A stretch of 64,000 nt of DNA from Vogesella mureinivorans (GCF_007644035.1 NZ_VMTV02000577.1:287428-351427), one strand, 5' to 3'; counted from the stretch's first letter, positions 53,943 to 62,656 are shown. The notes: generated by a model not told the origin, from the letters alone. Translations and numbers: made by a program.

Positions 53943-55193
53943 ATGCATCGTATTCAGGAACTGGCCGCGGGTTTGATCGCGCGTGTCGAAGAAGGCCGTA
54001 CCCTCACCGAAGCACTGGCGGCCGCCCAGCGCAGTACCGAGCTCACCGCTGGCGAGCGCGGCGCGCTGCAGGACATCGGCTACGGCACCCTGCGCCACCT
54101 GGGCCAGCTGCGCTTTATCCTGCGCGAGCTGGTGCCCAAGCGCCTGCCTTCCGACGACATCGAACGCCTGCTGCTGGTAGCCCTCTACCAGCTGGCACAT
54201 ACCCGTGCCGCGCCTTACGCCGTGGTAGACCAGGCGGTGCGCTGCGCAGAAGACATCGCCATGGGCCGCCTGAAAGGCCTGGTCAACGGCACGCTGCGCA
54301 ACTTCCTGCGCAATAAAGACAACCTGCTGGCCGACGCCGGCCGCGATAACGAAGCGCGCTACAACCACCCGCGCTGGTGGGTACAGCGCCTGCGTGCCGC
54401 CTACCCCACGCAGTGGGCCTCGGTGCTGGAAATGTCCAACCGCCGCCCGCCCATGACGCTGCGTGTGAATGCCGGCAAGCTCAGCGCCGAAGACTACGTG
54501 GCGCAGTTGGCCGCAAAAGACATCAAGGCCCGCATCATCAAAGGCCAGGCCGTGCTGCTGGACGTGCCGTGCAATGTGCGTGATCTGCCGGGCTTTGCCG
54601 AAGGCGTGGTGTCGGTGCAGGACTTTGGTGCGCAAAAGGCCGCCTTGCTGCTGGACGTCGCCGACGGCATGCGTGTGCTGGACGCCTGCGCGGCACCGGG
54701 TGGCAAGACCGGTCACATCCTGGAACTGGCCCAGGCCAAGCTGGTGGCGCTGGATGTGGACGCCGAGCGCCTGCAACGCGTGGAAGACAACCTGCAGCGC
54801 CTTGGGCTTTCCGCCACATTGAAAGCCGCCGATGCCGCCAAGCCGGAAACCTGGTGGGATGGCCAGCCGTTCGACCGCATCCTCGCTGACGTGCCGTGCT
54901 CAGCCAGCGGTGTGGTGCGCCGTCACCCGGATATCAAGTGGCTGCGCCGCCCGGACGACTTTGCCGCGCTGGGCAAACAACAGGCCGCCATGGTGGATGC
55001 ACTGTGGCCAACGTTGGCCGCAGGCGGCAAGCTGCTGTACGCCACCTGCTCCATCATGCCGGAGGAAAACCGCCAGCAAGTCGACGCTTTCCTCAAGCGT
55101 CATGGCGATGCGAAACTGTTGAAAGACGAACAATTGCTGCCCACCTCGGAACATGACGGCTTCTACTACGCCCTGCTGGTTAAAAAGGTTTAG
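53943..55193 (+). CDS. rsmB: 16S rRNA (cytosine-967-C5)-methyltransferase RsmB
   Basis: 416 residues: N-terminal NusB-like RNA-binding domain (about 1-130) and a C-terminal m5C methyltransferase domain. SAM motif VLDACAAPGGKTGHILEL, DVPCSASGVVRRHPDIKW with one catalytic Cys, and LLYATCSIMPEEN with the other. It carries two copies of the window-wide repeat (54506-54515 and 55013-55022), the second forming a near-perfect 22-base palindrome. The 3' end overlaps the DUF4390 gene by 41 bases. Confidence 0.96.
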   Translation: MHRIQELAAGLIARVEEGRTLTEALAAAQRSTELTAGERGALQDIGYGTLRHLGQLRFILRELVPKRLPSDDIERLLLVALYQLAHTRAAPYAVVDQAVRCAEDIAMGRLKGLVNGTLRNFLRNKDNLLADAGRDNEARYNHPRWWVQRLRAAYPTQWASVLEMSNRRPPMTLRVNAGKLSAEDYVAQLAAKDIKARIIKGQAVLLDVPCNVRDLPGFAEGVVSVQDFGAQKAALLLDVADGMRVLDACAAPGGKTGHILELAQAKLVALDVDAERLQRVEDNLQRLGLSATLKAADAAKPETWWDGQPFDRILADVPCSASGVVRRHPDIKWLRRPDDFAALGKQQAAMVDALWPTLAAGGKLLYATCSIMPEENRQQVDAFLKRHGDAKLLKDEQLLPTSEHDGFYYALLVKKV

Positions 55194-55761
55194 CCTAGCG
55201 CTAGGCATTTTTATTGTGTGCCTGCTGTCTGCGCTGCCTGCGCAGGCGGCAGAGGGCATTGTGGTACGCCGCCTGGCGGCCAATATCGAAGATGGCGCCC
55301 TCGAAATCTCCACCCGCTACCAGACCACGCTGCCGCCACCGCTGCAAGACGCATTGCAGCAGGGCGTGCCGCTGACTTTCCAGCTTACCTTCGAGCTTAC
55401 CCGGCCACGAACCTCGGCCTGGTGGCTGCAAGTCAAGACCTTGTTCGAGCCCACCGCCACACTCAGTTTCAAGCTGGTCTACTACCGTTTGACTAACCGT
55501 TACCGGGTGGCCATTGGCGGTTTGGCAACGAACTACGGCTCCTTGAACGAGGCCTTGTCTGCCGTGGGCAGCATTGCCGGCTGGCGTGTGATGGATCTAT
55601 CCAGCTGGAGCCGTGACAACCAGCGTGACCTGCGTGGCCGGGTACGGCTGGAGCTGGATATCGGCCAGCTGCCACGGCCATTTCAGCTCAATGCCCTGGG
55701 CTCGCGTGACTGGGCGCTTGAATCCGAATGGGTAACCGTTGCGCCCGAGGTAATGAACTGA
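55153..55761 (+). CDS. DUF4390 family exported protein
   Basis: 202 residues with a signal peptide (about 1-32, ending LPAQAA) and a beta-rich domain containing IVVRRLAANIEDGALEI, FELTRPRTSAWWLQVKTLFE, YYRLTNRYRVAIGG and WSRDNQRDLRGRVRLELDI. DUF4390 proteins occur regularly between rsmB and ntrY in Betaproteobacteria; a link to envelope sensing by NtrY is only a guess. The start ATG 55153 lies 41 bases inside rsmB, because no later in-frame start keeps the signal peptide. The stop overlaps the ntrY ATG. Confidence 0.88.
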   Translation: MTASTTPCWLKRFSLALGIFIVCLLSALPAQAAEGIVVRRLAANIEDGALEISTRYQTTLPPPLQDALQQGVPLTFQLTFELTRPRTSAWWLQVKTLFEPTATLSFKLVYYRLTNRYRVAIGGLATNYGSLNEALSAVGSIAGWRVMDLSSWSRDNQRDLRGRVRLELDIGQLPRPFQLNALGSRDWALESEWVTVAPEVMN

Positions 55762-57872
55762 TGCGCTATCCGGTGATTGCGGCGGCACTGGGTGTCGTCA
55801 TGCTCTACCTGCTGGCTATTTCTACCGGCAATACCTCCAAGCTGGCCGAGTACTACTGGTGGGTTTTCGGCCTGAATGTGCTGGGCCTGCTGGGCCTGCT
55901 CGGTGTGGTGCTACGCCAGCTGTTGCGGCTGCGCCGCCGGGTGAAAAGCCGCGAGTTCGGCGCCAAACTCACGCAAAAAATGGTGGTGATGTTTGCCGTG
56001 GTGGCCCTGCTGCCGGGCATGCTGGTGTTTACCGTCTCGGCGCAGTTCCTGACGCGTAGTATCGAAAGCTGGTTCAACGTACAAGTAGAAAGCGCGCTGG
56101 ACCGCGGGCTGGAGCTGGGCAAAAACGCGCTGGGCTACGTGCTGACCGACGTGTCGCGCAAGGCGCGCGTGATTGCGCTGGACGTGGCCGACCAGAGCGA
56201 GCGCGAGCTCAACAGCCGGCTATCCCGCCTGCGCGAGCAGCTGGGCGTGGAAGAAGTGGCGGTGTACACCCGTCAGGGCCAGCTGGTGAGCTTTGCCGGC
56301 CCGGACGATACCCGCTACCTGCCACGCGCGCCTGATTACGAGCTGCTGCGCTCGCTGCAGGGGCGCAAGACGCACGAGAGCATCGACAACGACGCTCGCA
56401 GCGGCCTGCTGCTGAAAGTGCTGATGCCCTACCGCAGCTTCATCACAGGCGAGCAGCTGATCCTGCAGGTGATCCAGCCAGCGCCGGCCGATATCGCCCG
56501 CGACGCCGAGCTGATCGAGGAAGCTCGCACCGATTACCGCCAGCTGGTGCTGGCGCGGGATGGCCTAAAAACGTTTTACATGCTGACCCTGGCCCTGGTC
56601 TTTCTGCTGGCGCTGACCGCGGCGCTGGCCTTTGCGCTGTTTATTTCCGAGCGCCTGTCGGCACCGCTATCCGAGTTGGCCGCAGGCACCCGTGCTGTGG
56701 CGCAGGGCGATTATTCCAAGCGCCACCCGGTGTACCGCAAGGACGAGCTGGGCATTCTCACCACCATGTTCAACCGCATGACCCAGCAGCTGGACGAGGC
56801 ACGGCATACTGCCGATGAAAGCCGCCGCCTGCTGGAATCCAGCAAACTTTATCTGGAAAGCATTCTGGCTAACCTGTCTGCCGGTGTGATGGCGTTTGAC
56901 AGCAGCTGGAACCTGCGTGCGGCCAACACCAGTGCCGGGCGCATCCTGGGGGTGGATTTTGCCGAGCTGGCCGCGCACGAGATTCAGGTATGGCCGGCAC
57001 TGCGCCCGGAGCTGTTGCCGCTGGTCGATACCATCCTGCGCGAAGCGGCCAACGTGAGCCCGCACGACTGGCAGCAGCAGGTGGATTACCTGGGGTCGCA
57101 GGGCAGCCGCCAGCTGGTTGCGCGGGGTGCGGTATTGCCAGAGCAGTCCGCTACCGGCTATGTTGTGGTGTTTGACGATATTACCGAGCTGGCGCGCGCC
57201 CAACGTGACGCCGCCTGGGGCGAGGTGGCCAAGCGGCTGGCGCATGAAATCCGCAACCCGCTCACACCGATACAGCTCTCTGCCGAACGTCTGGCCATGA
57301 AGCTGGCCGACAAGCTCGAAGGCAGCGACGCCGACATGCTGCGGCGTGCCACCGATACCATCGTCAAACAGGTAACGGCCTTGAAAGGCATGGTGGATGC
57401 ATTCCGGGATTATGCCCGCGCCCCCAGGACAAAACTGGTGCCGCTGGACCTGAATGAGCTGGTGCGAGAGGTATTGATTCTCTACGAAAGCAACCCTGCC
57501 CTGAGAGTGGATTTGAGTCTGGAACCCTTGCCGTTTATGGGTGATGCGGCACTTTTGCGCCAGGTTTTGCATAACCTGCTGCAGAACGCGCAAGATGCAG
57601 TCCTTGACGCTAGCATCCCGATGATTCAAATTAGCAGCCGACTAGAAGGAAGGAACGCGCTCGTCTGTGTACAAGACAACGGCGCCGGGTTCAGTGCAGA
57701 CATACTGCCACGTGCCTTTGAGCCTTACGTAACCAGTAAAGCAAAAGGGACCGGCCTGGGCCTTGCGGTGGTGAAAAAAATAGTGGAGGAACACCACGGC
57801 CAGATTTATCTGGCCAATGCAGACAGTGGCGGTGCGCGGATCCATCTCACCCTGCCATTGCTGGAGGCTTAA
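55761..57872 (+). CDS. ntrY: Sensor histidine kinase NtrY
   Basis: 703-residue membrane kinase. Several TM segments lie in the first 100 residues, followed by an extracytoplasmic domain and a TM near residue 285. HAMP (RLSAPLSELAAGTRAVAQGD), PAS (about 375-480), HisKA with LAHEIRNPLTPIQLSAERL (phospho-His), and HATPase with NLLQNAQDAV, QDNGAGF and KGTGLGLAVVKKI follow. NtrY-NtrX systems respond to nitrogen or redox state. The gene is coupled to ntrX (TAATG overlap). Two 10-mer copies are present (56675-56684 and 56918-56927). Confidence 0.95.
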   Translation: MRYPVIAAALGVVMLYLLAISTGNTSKLAEYYWWVFGLNVLGLLGLLGVVLRQLLRLRRRVKSREFGAKLTQKMVVMFAVVALLPGMLVFTVSAQFLTRSIESWFNVQVESALDRGLELGKNALGYVLTDVSRKARVIALDVADQSERELNSRLSRLREQLGVEEVAVYTRQGQLVSFAGPDDTRYLPRAPDYELLRSLQGRKTHESIDNDARSGLLLKVLMPYRSFITGEQLILQVIQPAPADIARDAELIEEARTDYRQLVLARDGLKTFYMLTLALVFLLALTAALAFALFISERLSAPLSELAAGTRAVAQGDYSKRHPVYRKDELGILTTMFNRMTQQLDEARHTADESRRLLESSKLYLESILANLSAGVMAFDSSWNLRAANTSAGRILGVDFAELAAHEIQVWPALRPELLPLVDTILREAANVSPHDWQQQVDYLGSQGSRQLVARGAVLPEQSATGYVVVFDDITELARAQRDAAWGEVAKRLAHEIRNPLTPIQLSAERLAMKLADKLEGSDADMLRRATDTIVKQVTALKGMVDAFRDYARAPRTKLVPLDLNELVREVLILYESNPALRVDLSLEPLPFMGDAALLRQVLHNLLQNAQDAVLDASIPMIQISSRLEGRNALVCVQDNGAGFSADILPRAFEPYVTSKAKGTGLGLAVVKKIVEEHHGQIYLANADSGGARIHLTLPLLEA

Positions 57873-59140
57873 TGCGAAGCAGCGATATTCTGATTGTTGA
57901 TGACGAGATCGGTATCCGGGAGTTGCTCTCGGAAATCTTGCAGGACGAAGGCTTTACCGTCGCCCTGGCAGAAAATGCCGAAGTTGCCCGCCAATTGCGG
58001 AACCAGACACGCCCGGCCCTAGTGCTGCTGGATATCTGGATGCCCGATTGCGATGGCGTTACCTTGCTGAAGGAGTGGGCCAAATCCGGGCAGCTCAACA
58101 TGCCGGTAGTCATGATGTCTGGCCATGCCAGCATCGACACCGCCGTTGAAGCCACCCGTATCGGTGCTTTCGATTTTCTCGAAAAGCCGATTGCATTACA
58201 GAAGCTGCTCACTACAGTGCAGCGCGCGCTGAAGTATGGCGACATGCAAGCCAATACCTCGCTGAACCTGGACAAACTGGGCAAGAGCGCACCTATCCAC
58301 GAGCTGAAGCGCCAACTGGAGCGCGTTTCCAAGGTGAAGTCGCCGGTATTGCTCACCGGTGAAGCAGGGGTCGGTTTCGAGCTGGTAGCTAGGTTCTTCC
58401 ACCACGGCAATACGCCGTGGGTGACGCCTGCCAAGCTGGAACAGCTGGCCGACGCGCCACTGGAGCTACTGCAAAAAGCCAATAACGGCGTGCTGTTCCT
58501 GCCGGAAATCGGCCAGTACAACCGTCGTACGCAGCAAGGCTTGCTGTTTTTGCTGTCCAAGCTGGACCGCTTCAATGTGCGCCTGGTCTGTTCCTGCAGC
58601 CGGCCATTGCAAGAGCTGCTGGTAGACCCGGAATGCGATAACCGCATGCTGACCGCGCTGTCCAGCGTGATTGTGCCGATTCCGCCGCTGCGCGAGCACG
58701 CAGAAGACATCACTTTCATTGCCGAGCAGATCCTGCACGAGCTGATCGAGTCCAAGCAGATGCCCACGCGCCGCCTGACCACGGCGGCACTGAATGCCAT
58801 GCGCCAGTATGAGTGGCCGGGCAACCTGGAGCAGCTGCGCAGCATCATCAAGAGCCTGGGCCTGACCGCCGAGTCGGATGATATCGACGCAGCCGAAGTG
58901 AACAAGGTGCTGGCGCAGTTCCGCCACGAGAAACCGGTGGAAGAAACCGGCTTCGATTTCAGCCTGCCGCTGCGCGAGCTGCGCGAACAGCTGGAACGCC
59001 GCTACTTCGAGTACCACATCGTGCTGGAAAACGGCAATATGAGCCGCGTGGCGCAGAAGGTAGGCCTGGAGCGTACCCACCTGTACCGCAAGCTCAAACA
59101 GCTGGGCGTGAAATTCAGCCGTAAAGTGGCCGAAGAGTAA
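57872..59140 (+). CDS. ntrX: NtrX-like response regulator with degenerate AAA+ domain
   Basis: 422 residues. The receiver domain is intact (DILIVDDEIGIRE, phospho-Asp in VLLDIWMPDCDG, Lys in DFLEKPIALQKL). The central AAA+ domain is eroded: the P-loop reads TGEAGVGFEL, lacking the Lys of GESGTGKE, and the GAFTGA sigma-54 loop is absent where the domain is shortened. PPLREHAEDI and YEWPGNLEQLR survive. The C-terminal Fis-type helix-turn-helix is intact (LENGNMSRVAQKVGLERTHL). It should bind DNA but is not expected to hydrolyse ATP or drive sigma-54. Confidence 0.92.
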   Translation: MRSSDILIVDDEIGIRELLSEILQDEGFTVALAENAEVARQLRNQTRPALVLLDIWMPDCDGVTLLKEWAKSGQLNMPVVMMSGHASIDTAVEATRIGAFDFLEKPIALQKLLTTVQRALKYGDMQANTSLNLDKLGKSAPIHELKRQLERVSKVKSPVLLTGEAGVGFELVARFFHHGNTPWVTPAKLEQLADAPLELLQKANNGVLFLPEIGQYNRRTQQGLLFLLSKLDRFNVRLVCSCSRPLQELLVDPECDNRMLTALSSVIVPIPPLREHAEDITFIAEQILHELIESKQMPTRRLTTAALNAMRQYEWPGNLEQLRSIIKSLGLTAESDDIDAAEVNKVLAQFRHEKPVEETGFDFSLPLRELREQLERRYFEYHIVLENGNMSRVAQKVGLERTHLYRKLKQLGVKFSRKVAEE

Positions 59141-59176
59141 GCCTGCTTTCTTACTGCTCCTGCGGGAGCTACCCAG

Positions 59177-59200
59177 ACGGCCGCGCAAGCGGCCGTTTTA
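59177..59200 (+). terminator. Terminator hairpin directly upstream of moeB
   Basis: Perfect 8-bp stem ACGGCCGC / GCGGCCGT with loop GCAA, then TTTA. The moeB ATG begins at 59202, so the hairpin takes the place of the ribosome binding site region. Confidence 0.75.
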
Positions 59201-59201
59201 C

Positions 59202-59963
59202 ATGATGACAAAAGAACTGAACGACAGCGCTTTGCTGCGCTACAGCCGCCATATCCTGCTGCCCGAAATCGATATAGAAGGCCAGCAGCGCCTGTTGGCC
59301 GCACGCGTGCTGGTGGTGGGGGCGGGGGGGCTGGGCGCGCCCGCGCTGCTGTACCTGGCCAGTGCCGGGGTGGGCCAGCTCACGCTGGTGGACGACGACA
59401 AGGTAGAGCTGACCAACCTGCAGCGCCAGGTCATTCACGACATGCACACGCTGGGGCAGCCCAAGGTGGCGTCGGCGGCGGCGCGGCTGGCGGCCATCAA
59501 CCCCGACGTGCAGCTACGCTTGCTGAACGAGCGCCTGGCCGGCGAAAGGTTGGCCGCAGAGGTGGCCGCACACGACCTGGTGCTGGACTGCAGCGACAAC
59601 TTTGCCACCCGCCACGCCATCAACCGCGCCTGTGTCGCCGCCCGCGTGCCCCTGGTGTCGGGTGCTGCCGTGCGCTTTAGCGGGCAGCTGGCGGTATACG
59701 ATGTACGCGACGATGCCTCGCCGTGCTACCACTGCCTGTTTCCGGACGAGGGCGAAGCCAGCGACGGGCCGTGTGCTACTTTCGGCGTACTGGCGCCACT
59801 GGTAGGGGTGATTGGCAGCCTGCAGGCGGTAGAGGCGGTCAAGCTGCTGGCCGGCCGCCGCCCGGCGCTGGGGCAGCTCACGCTGTACGAGGCGCTGGAG
59901 GGGAGCTTTCGCCAGCTGAAAGTGCCGCGCGACCCGGATTGCCCGGTATGCGGCCAACGTTAG
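59202..59963 (+). CDS. moeB: MoeB/ThiF-family adenylyltransferase
   Basis: 253-residue E1-like enzyme that adenylates the C-terminal glycine of a sulfur carrier (MoaD or ThiS). Segments: LLRYSRHILLPEIDIEGQQ, nucleotide fold VLVVGAGGLGAPALLYLASA, VDDDKVELTNLQRQV, and DCSDNFATRHAINRAC. Zinc cysteines are in SPCYHCLFP and DCPVCGQR. HesA/MoeB/ThiF cannot be separated by eye and no partner gene is adjacent. No Shine-Dalgarno sequence: a hairpin ends five bases before the ATG. Three copies of the window-wide repeat lie in the gene (59294, 59549 and 59949). Confidence 0.9.
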   Translation: MMTKELNDSALLRYSRHILLPEIDIEGQQRLLAARVLVVGAGGLGAPALLYLASAGVGQLTLVDDDKVELTNLQRQVIHDMHTLGQPKVASAAARLAAINPDVQLRLLNERLAGERLAAEVAAHDLVLDCSDNFATRHAINRACVAARVPLVSGAAVRFSGQLAVYDVRDDASPCYHCLFPDEGEASDGPCATFGVLAPLVGVIGSLQAVEAVKLLAGRRPALGQLTLYEALEGSFRQLKVPRDPDCPVCGQR

Positions 59964-59973
59964 GCCGTAGATG

Positions 59974-60004
59974 AAAAAAGCCGCTTCGTCTGAAGCGGCT
60001 TTTT
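59974..60004. terminator. Bidirectional terminator between moeB and the thioredoxin-like lipoprotein gene
   Basis: Stem AAAAGCCGCTTC / GAAGCGGCTTTT with loop GTCT, flanked by A-run and T-run. Confidence 0.92.
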
Positions 60005-60022
60005 ATTGGCTGTGGGCCGGTA

Positions 60023-60511
60023 TCAGGCCTTCAGCTGCTGTTCGATCAGCTGGTGCAGCTCGGTGAAGTCCGGCTCGCCCACGTAGCGTTTCACGATATT
60101 GCCCTGCTTGTCGATGAGGATGCTGGTGGGGGTCAGCTGGATCTCGCCATACGCTTTGGCAATGCTGCCGTCCTTGTCCAGTGTGACAAAGAAAGGCAGT
60201 TTTTTATCGTTTACGTAGGCCTGCACGTAGTTCAGCGGGTCGTAGCTCATGGCTACAGCCACCATCTCGTAGCCTTGCTTGGCGTACTTCTGGTGGGTTT
60301 CCACCATTTTGGGCATTTCTGCCATGCAGCCGCTGCAGCTGGTGGCCCAGAAATTGACCAACACCACTTTGCCTTTCAGGCTATCGGTACTGGCCTGCTG
60401 GCCGGACAGGCTGGTATAGCTTACCGCGGGCGCAGCGTCGGTAAACGCGCAGCCGCTTAGCGTGGTGGTGGCGGCCAGCGCCAGGATCATCAGGGTGTGC
60501 TTGAGCTTCAT
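60023..60511 (-). CDS. Thioredoxin-fold lipoprotein (TlpA/AhpC-TSA family)
   Basis: 162 residues. Lipobox LSGC (Cys 21), then a TlpA-like domain: VVLVNFWATSCSGCMAEMPK with active-site CSGC instead of CxPC, VAMSYDPLNYVQAYVND, LPFFVTLDKDGS and the cis-Pro loop QLTPTSILIDKQGN. It is probably an envelope thiol oxidoreductase anchored by lipid. The Ser-Gly pair between the cysteines would shift its redox potential relative to the WCAPC protein at 38545; the partner is unknown. Confidence 0.87.
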   Translation of the reverse strand: MKLKHTLMILALAATTTLSGCAFTDAAPAVSYTSLSGQQASTDSLKGKVVLVNFWATSCSGCMAEMPKMVETHQKYAKQGYEMVAVAMSYDPLNYVQAYVNDKKLPFFVTLDKDGSIAKAYGEIQLTPTSILIDKQGNIVKRYVGEPDFTELHQLIEQQLKA

Positions 60512-60557
60512 GGTGCTAAATCCATCAGGTAAGGCCGCCTTGTGGCGGCCTGGCAGG

Positions 60558-60968
60558 TCAGGCTTGGTGTTGCAGGCCTTCCAGAAGTTCCCGCATTTTG
60601 CCTTCTATCGGCACGGCTTTGTTTTGCCGGCCATCAAAGGCCACAAAGGTCACGTCGGCTTCGGCCACCACGCGGTCGCTACCCTCCAGGCTCACGCGCT
60701 GGTGGATTACTGCGCTGCGGTTGCCTACCGACTTGACCGAGGTGGCAATGGCCAGCTCGTCGTTCATGGTGGCGGGGTGACGGTAATCGATATTGATGTT
60801 CACCACAATCAGGGCAATACCGGAGGCCAGGAAAGCTGGCAGGTCGGCGCGCTCTTCGAAATACGTCCAGCGAGCTTCTTCCAGAAACTCCAGATAGCGC
60901 GCGTTGTTCACGTGCTGGTACAGGTCCAGATGGTAGCCGCGAACCTTGATCTTGGTAATGTGCTGCAT
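60558..60968 (-). CDS. Hot-dog fold acyl-CoA thioesterase (YbgC/4HBT family)
   Basis: 136 residues. It opens ITKIKVRGYHLDLYQHVNNA, with the 4HBT pattern around HVNNARYLEFLEEARW. This is followed by IDYRHPATMNDELAIATSV and ADVTFVAFDGRQNKAVPI. The family hydrolyses acyl-CoA thioesters; YbgC members sit in tol-pal operons, but this gene is 35 kb from the tol cluster, so I do not call it ybgC. It is monocistronic or ends a short minus-strand run. Confidence 0.85.
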   Translation of the reverse strand: MQHITKIKVRGYHLDLYQHVNNARYLEFLEEARWTYFEERADLPAFLASGIALIVVNINIDYRHPATMNDELAIATSVKSVGNRSAVIHQRVSLEGSDRVVAEADVTFVAFDGRQNKAVPIEGKMRELLEGLQHQA

Positions 60969-60988
60969 GTTTCCCCTCGTGTGGAAAG

Positions 60989-60998
60989 GTTGGCCGCA
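60989..60998 (+). repeat. Window-wide repeat, extended intergenic copy
   Basis: Context GAAAGGTTGGCCGCAGCG, full AAGGTTGGCCGCA form, just upstream of the thioesterase start. Confidence 0.85.
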
Positions 60999-61028
60999 GC
61001 GCGGGCTGCGGCAGGGTGCCAGCCTGTT

Positions 61029-61397
61029 TTAGTTATGGTCCAGGTCTAGCGGGATAAACGCTTCGCGCTCTAGCGGGTTGTCTACCAGGTCGGTGAGCAC
61101 GGAGTGGATTTCTACATCGAACCATTCGGTAAACAACGCCGGGGTGAGCTCGGGCCAGAAGGCATCATCATCGCACCAGTCAGCCAGCTCGGCGCCAAAC
61201 AAGGTGCGGTAGTGCTGGCGGACAAAGTCTTCTGCACTCTCGTAATCGTCGGCGGCGGGAATCAGCAGGGCATTGCAGTCGGCGCGCAGCTGCGCCAGCT
61301 GCAGCTGGCCATCCAGGCTGCCGGGCAGGTTTTGCAGCCAGTCCAGAAACGGCTGACGTGGTTTGAGGATGGCGACGCTGCGGTTGACTTCGTACAT
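61029..61397 (-). CDS. Conserved hypothetical acidic protein
   Basis: 122-residue soluble, acidic protein: MYEVNRSVAILKPRQPFLDW, LIPAADDYESAEDFVRQHY, LFGAELADWCDDDAFWP, LFTEWFDVEIHSVLTDL. No signal peptide or membrane segment. AAGGACACACC precedes the ATG at good spacing, and codon use matches the neighbours, so it is very likely real. I recall similar short proteins of unknown function in other proteobacteria but assign no role. It follows tonB by 28 bases. Confidence 0.75.
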   Translation of the reverse strand: MYEVNRSVAILKPRQPFLDWLQNLPGSLDGQLQLAQLRADCNALLIPAADDYESAEDFVRQHYRTLFGAELADWCDDDAFWPELTPALFTEWFDVEIHSVLTDLVDNPLEREAFIPLDLDHN

Positions 61398-61425
61398 GGT
61401 GTGTCCTTATTACAGTGGCGGGCGG

Positions 61426-62151
61426 CTAGCTGCCGTCCAGCCGGTGCGCGGTAGTAAACGACCATTTTCGCACGACTTCCAGCGATGAGTATTCTTGTGC
61501 AAGCCGGGCAGGGAAGGGCGGGTAGGGTGCGCCCAGGCGCACGATGTTGATGGCGGCCTGGTCCAGCAGCGGGCTGCCGGAGCTGCGGGCGATACGTACA
61601 TTCATCAGCTCGCCGGTATCGCGCAGGGTCACTACCAGCTCCAGGCTGCCATACAGGCCGCGTGCACGCGCCTCGGCCGGGTAGTGGCGGTTGCCGATAC
61701 GCTCTACGCGCCGGCGCCAGTCTTCCACATAGGCGGCCCAGCTTACGCCAACGGCGGCAGCGCCCAGGCGGGCTTGCTGGCGGTTATCGCGCACCGGTGT
61801 GGCGCGGTCTTGCTGGCTATCGGGCGCCGTGTTGGCCGCACGCAGGGTAGCTTGTGGTGTGGTGCGTGCCGGGTCGGCGGGGGGATGGTTGTCATTGGCC
61901 GGGTTGGTACCGCCCTGGCTGTCGTGCTGGGCCAGCAGGTCGGCGTGTGCCGGTTTAGCTGAAGGCGGGGTTTTCAGCACGGTCACCTGTAGGGTGCTGT
62001 GCGGCCAGACGGGGGGCGTTATCGGGGGAATCAGCCCGCCGGCACTGGCGAGCAAAAGCAGATGCAAGGCGAGCGATATCAGTATCGCTACCTTGAACAG
62101 CGACCTGTCTACCGCAGCGGGGACAGGGGTAAAAAGGCGAGGTGCGGGCAT
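61426..62151 (-). CDS. tonB: TonB-family energy transducer
   Basis: 241 residues. An N-terminal membrane helix (about 22-42, VAILISLALHLLLLASAGG) precedes a periplasmic Pro/Ala/Thr/Asp linker (about 55-130). The C-terminal TonB domain follows: GNRHYPAEARARGLYGSLEL, VRIARSSGSPLLDQAAINIV. TonB passes proton-motive force to outer-membrane receptors. No exbB/exbD or receptor gene is adjacent. The start at ATG 62149-62151 has AGGAGTCCGCC before it. A 10-mer copy lies at 61831-61840. Confidence 0.9.
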   Translation of the reverse strand: MPAPRLFTPVPAAVDRSLFKVAILISLALHLLLLASAGGLIPPITPPVWPHSTLQVTVLKTPPSAKPAHADLLAQHDSQGGTNPANDNHPPADPARTTPQATLRAANTAPDSQQDRATPVRDNRQQARLGAAAVGVSWAAYVEDWRRRVERIGNRHYPAEARARGLYGSLELVVTLRDTGELMNVRIARSSGSPLLDQAAINIVRLGAPYPPFPARLAQEYSSLEVVRKWSFTTAHRLDGS

Positions 62152-62191
62152 GGCGGACTCCTGCACGGAGTGTAGCATGCCCGCCCTGTGC

Positions 62192-62656
62192 TTAGCCCTC
62201 GAGCAGGCTGCGCAGCATCCAGGCTGTTTTCTCGTGTACCTGCAGGCGCTGGGTCAGCAGGTCGGCAGTGGGCTCATCCGCCGCGGCATCGGCCAGCGGG
62301 AACAGCGAACGTGCGGTGCGACAGACGGTTTCGTGGGCCTGGACCAGCTCGCGAATCATGTCTTGTGCCTTGGGCACGCCCTGGCTTTCGCTGATCGATG
62401 TCAGGCGGGCGTAATCACCATAGCTACCTGGTGCCACGTGGCCCAGGGCGCGGATGCGCTCGGCTACCTGGTCTACCGCCAGTGCCAGCTCGTTGTACTG
62501 GGTTTCAAACATCAGGTGCAGGGTCTGGAACATGGGGCCGGTAACGTTCCAGTGGAAGAAGTGGGTCTTCAGGTACAGCGTGTAGCTGTCGGCCAGCAGG
62601 CGTGACAGGCCTTCTGCGATGCGTGCGCGGTCTTGTTCGGAAATGCCGATATCCAT
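62192..62656 (-). CDS. dps: Dps-family ferritin-like DNA-protection protein
   Basis: 154-residue protein forming 12-subunit shells that oxidise and store iron and protect DNA. The ferroxidase site is visible: [20 protein letters not shown] with His residues, and [20 protein letters not shown] with the Asp/Glu ligands. No Lys-rich N-terminal tail, so DNA binding may be weak. ATG 62654-62656 follows GGGAGTATCACC. It is divergent from yggU across a 65-base region with an inverted repeat. Confidence 0.93.
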   Translation of the reverse strand: MDIGISEQDRARIAEGLSRLLADSYTLYLKTHFFHWNVTGPMFQTLHLMFETQYNELALAVDQVAERIRALGHVAPGSYGDYARLTSISESQGVPKAQDMIRELVQAHETVCRTARSLFPLADAAADEPTADLLTQRLQVHEKTAWMLRSLLEG

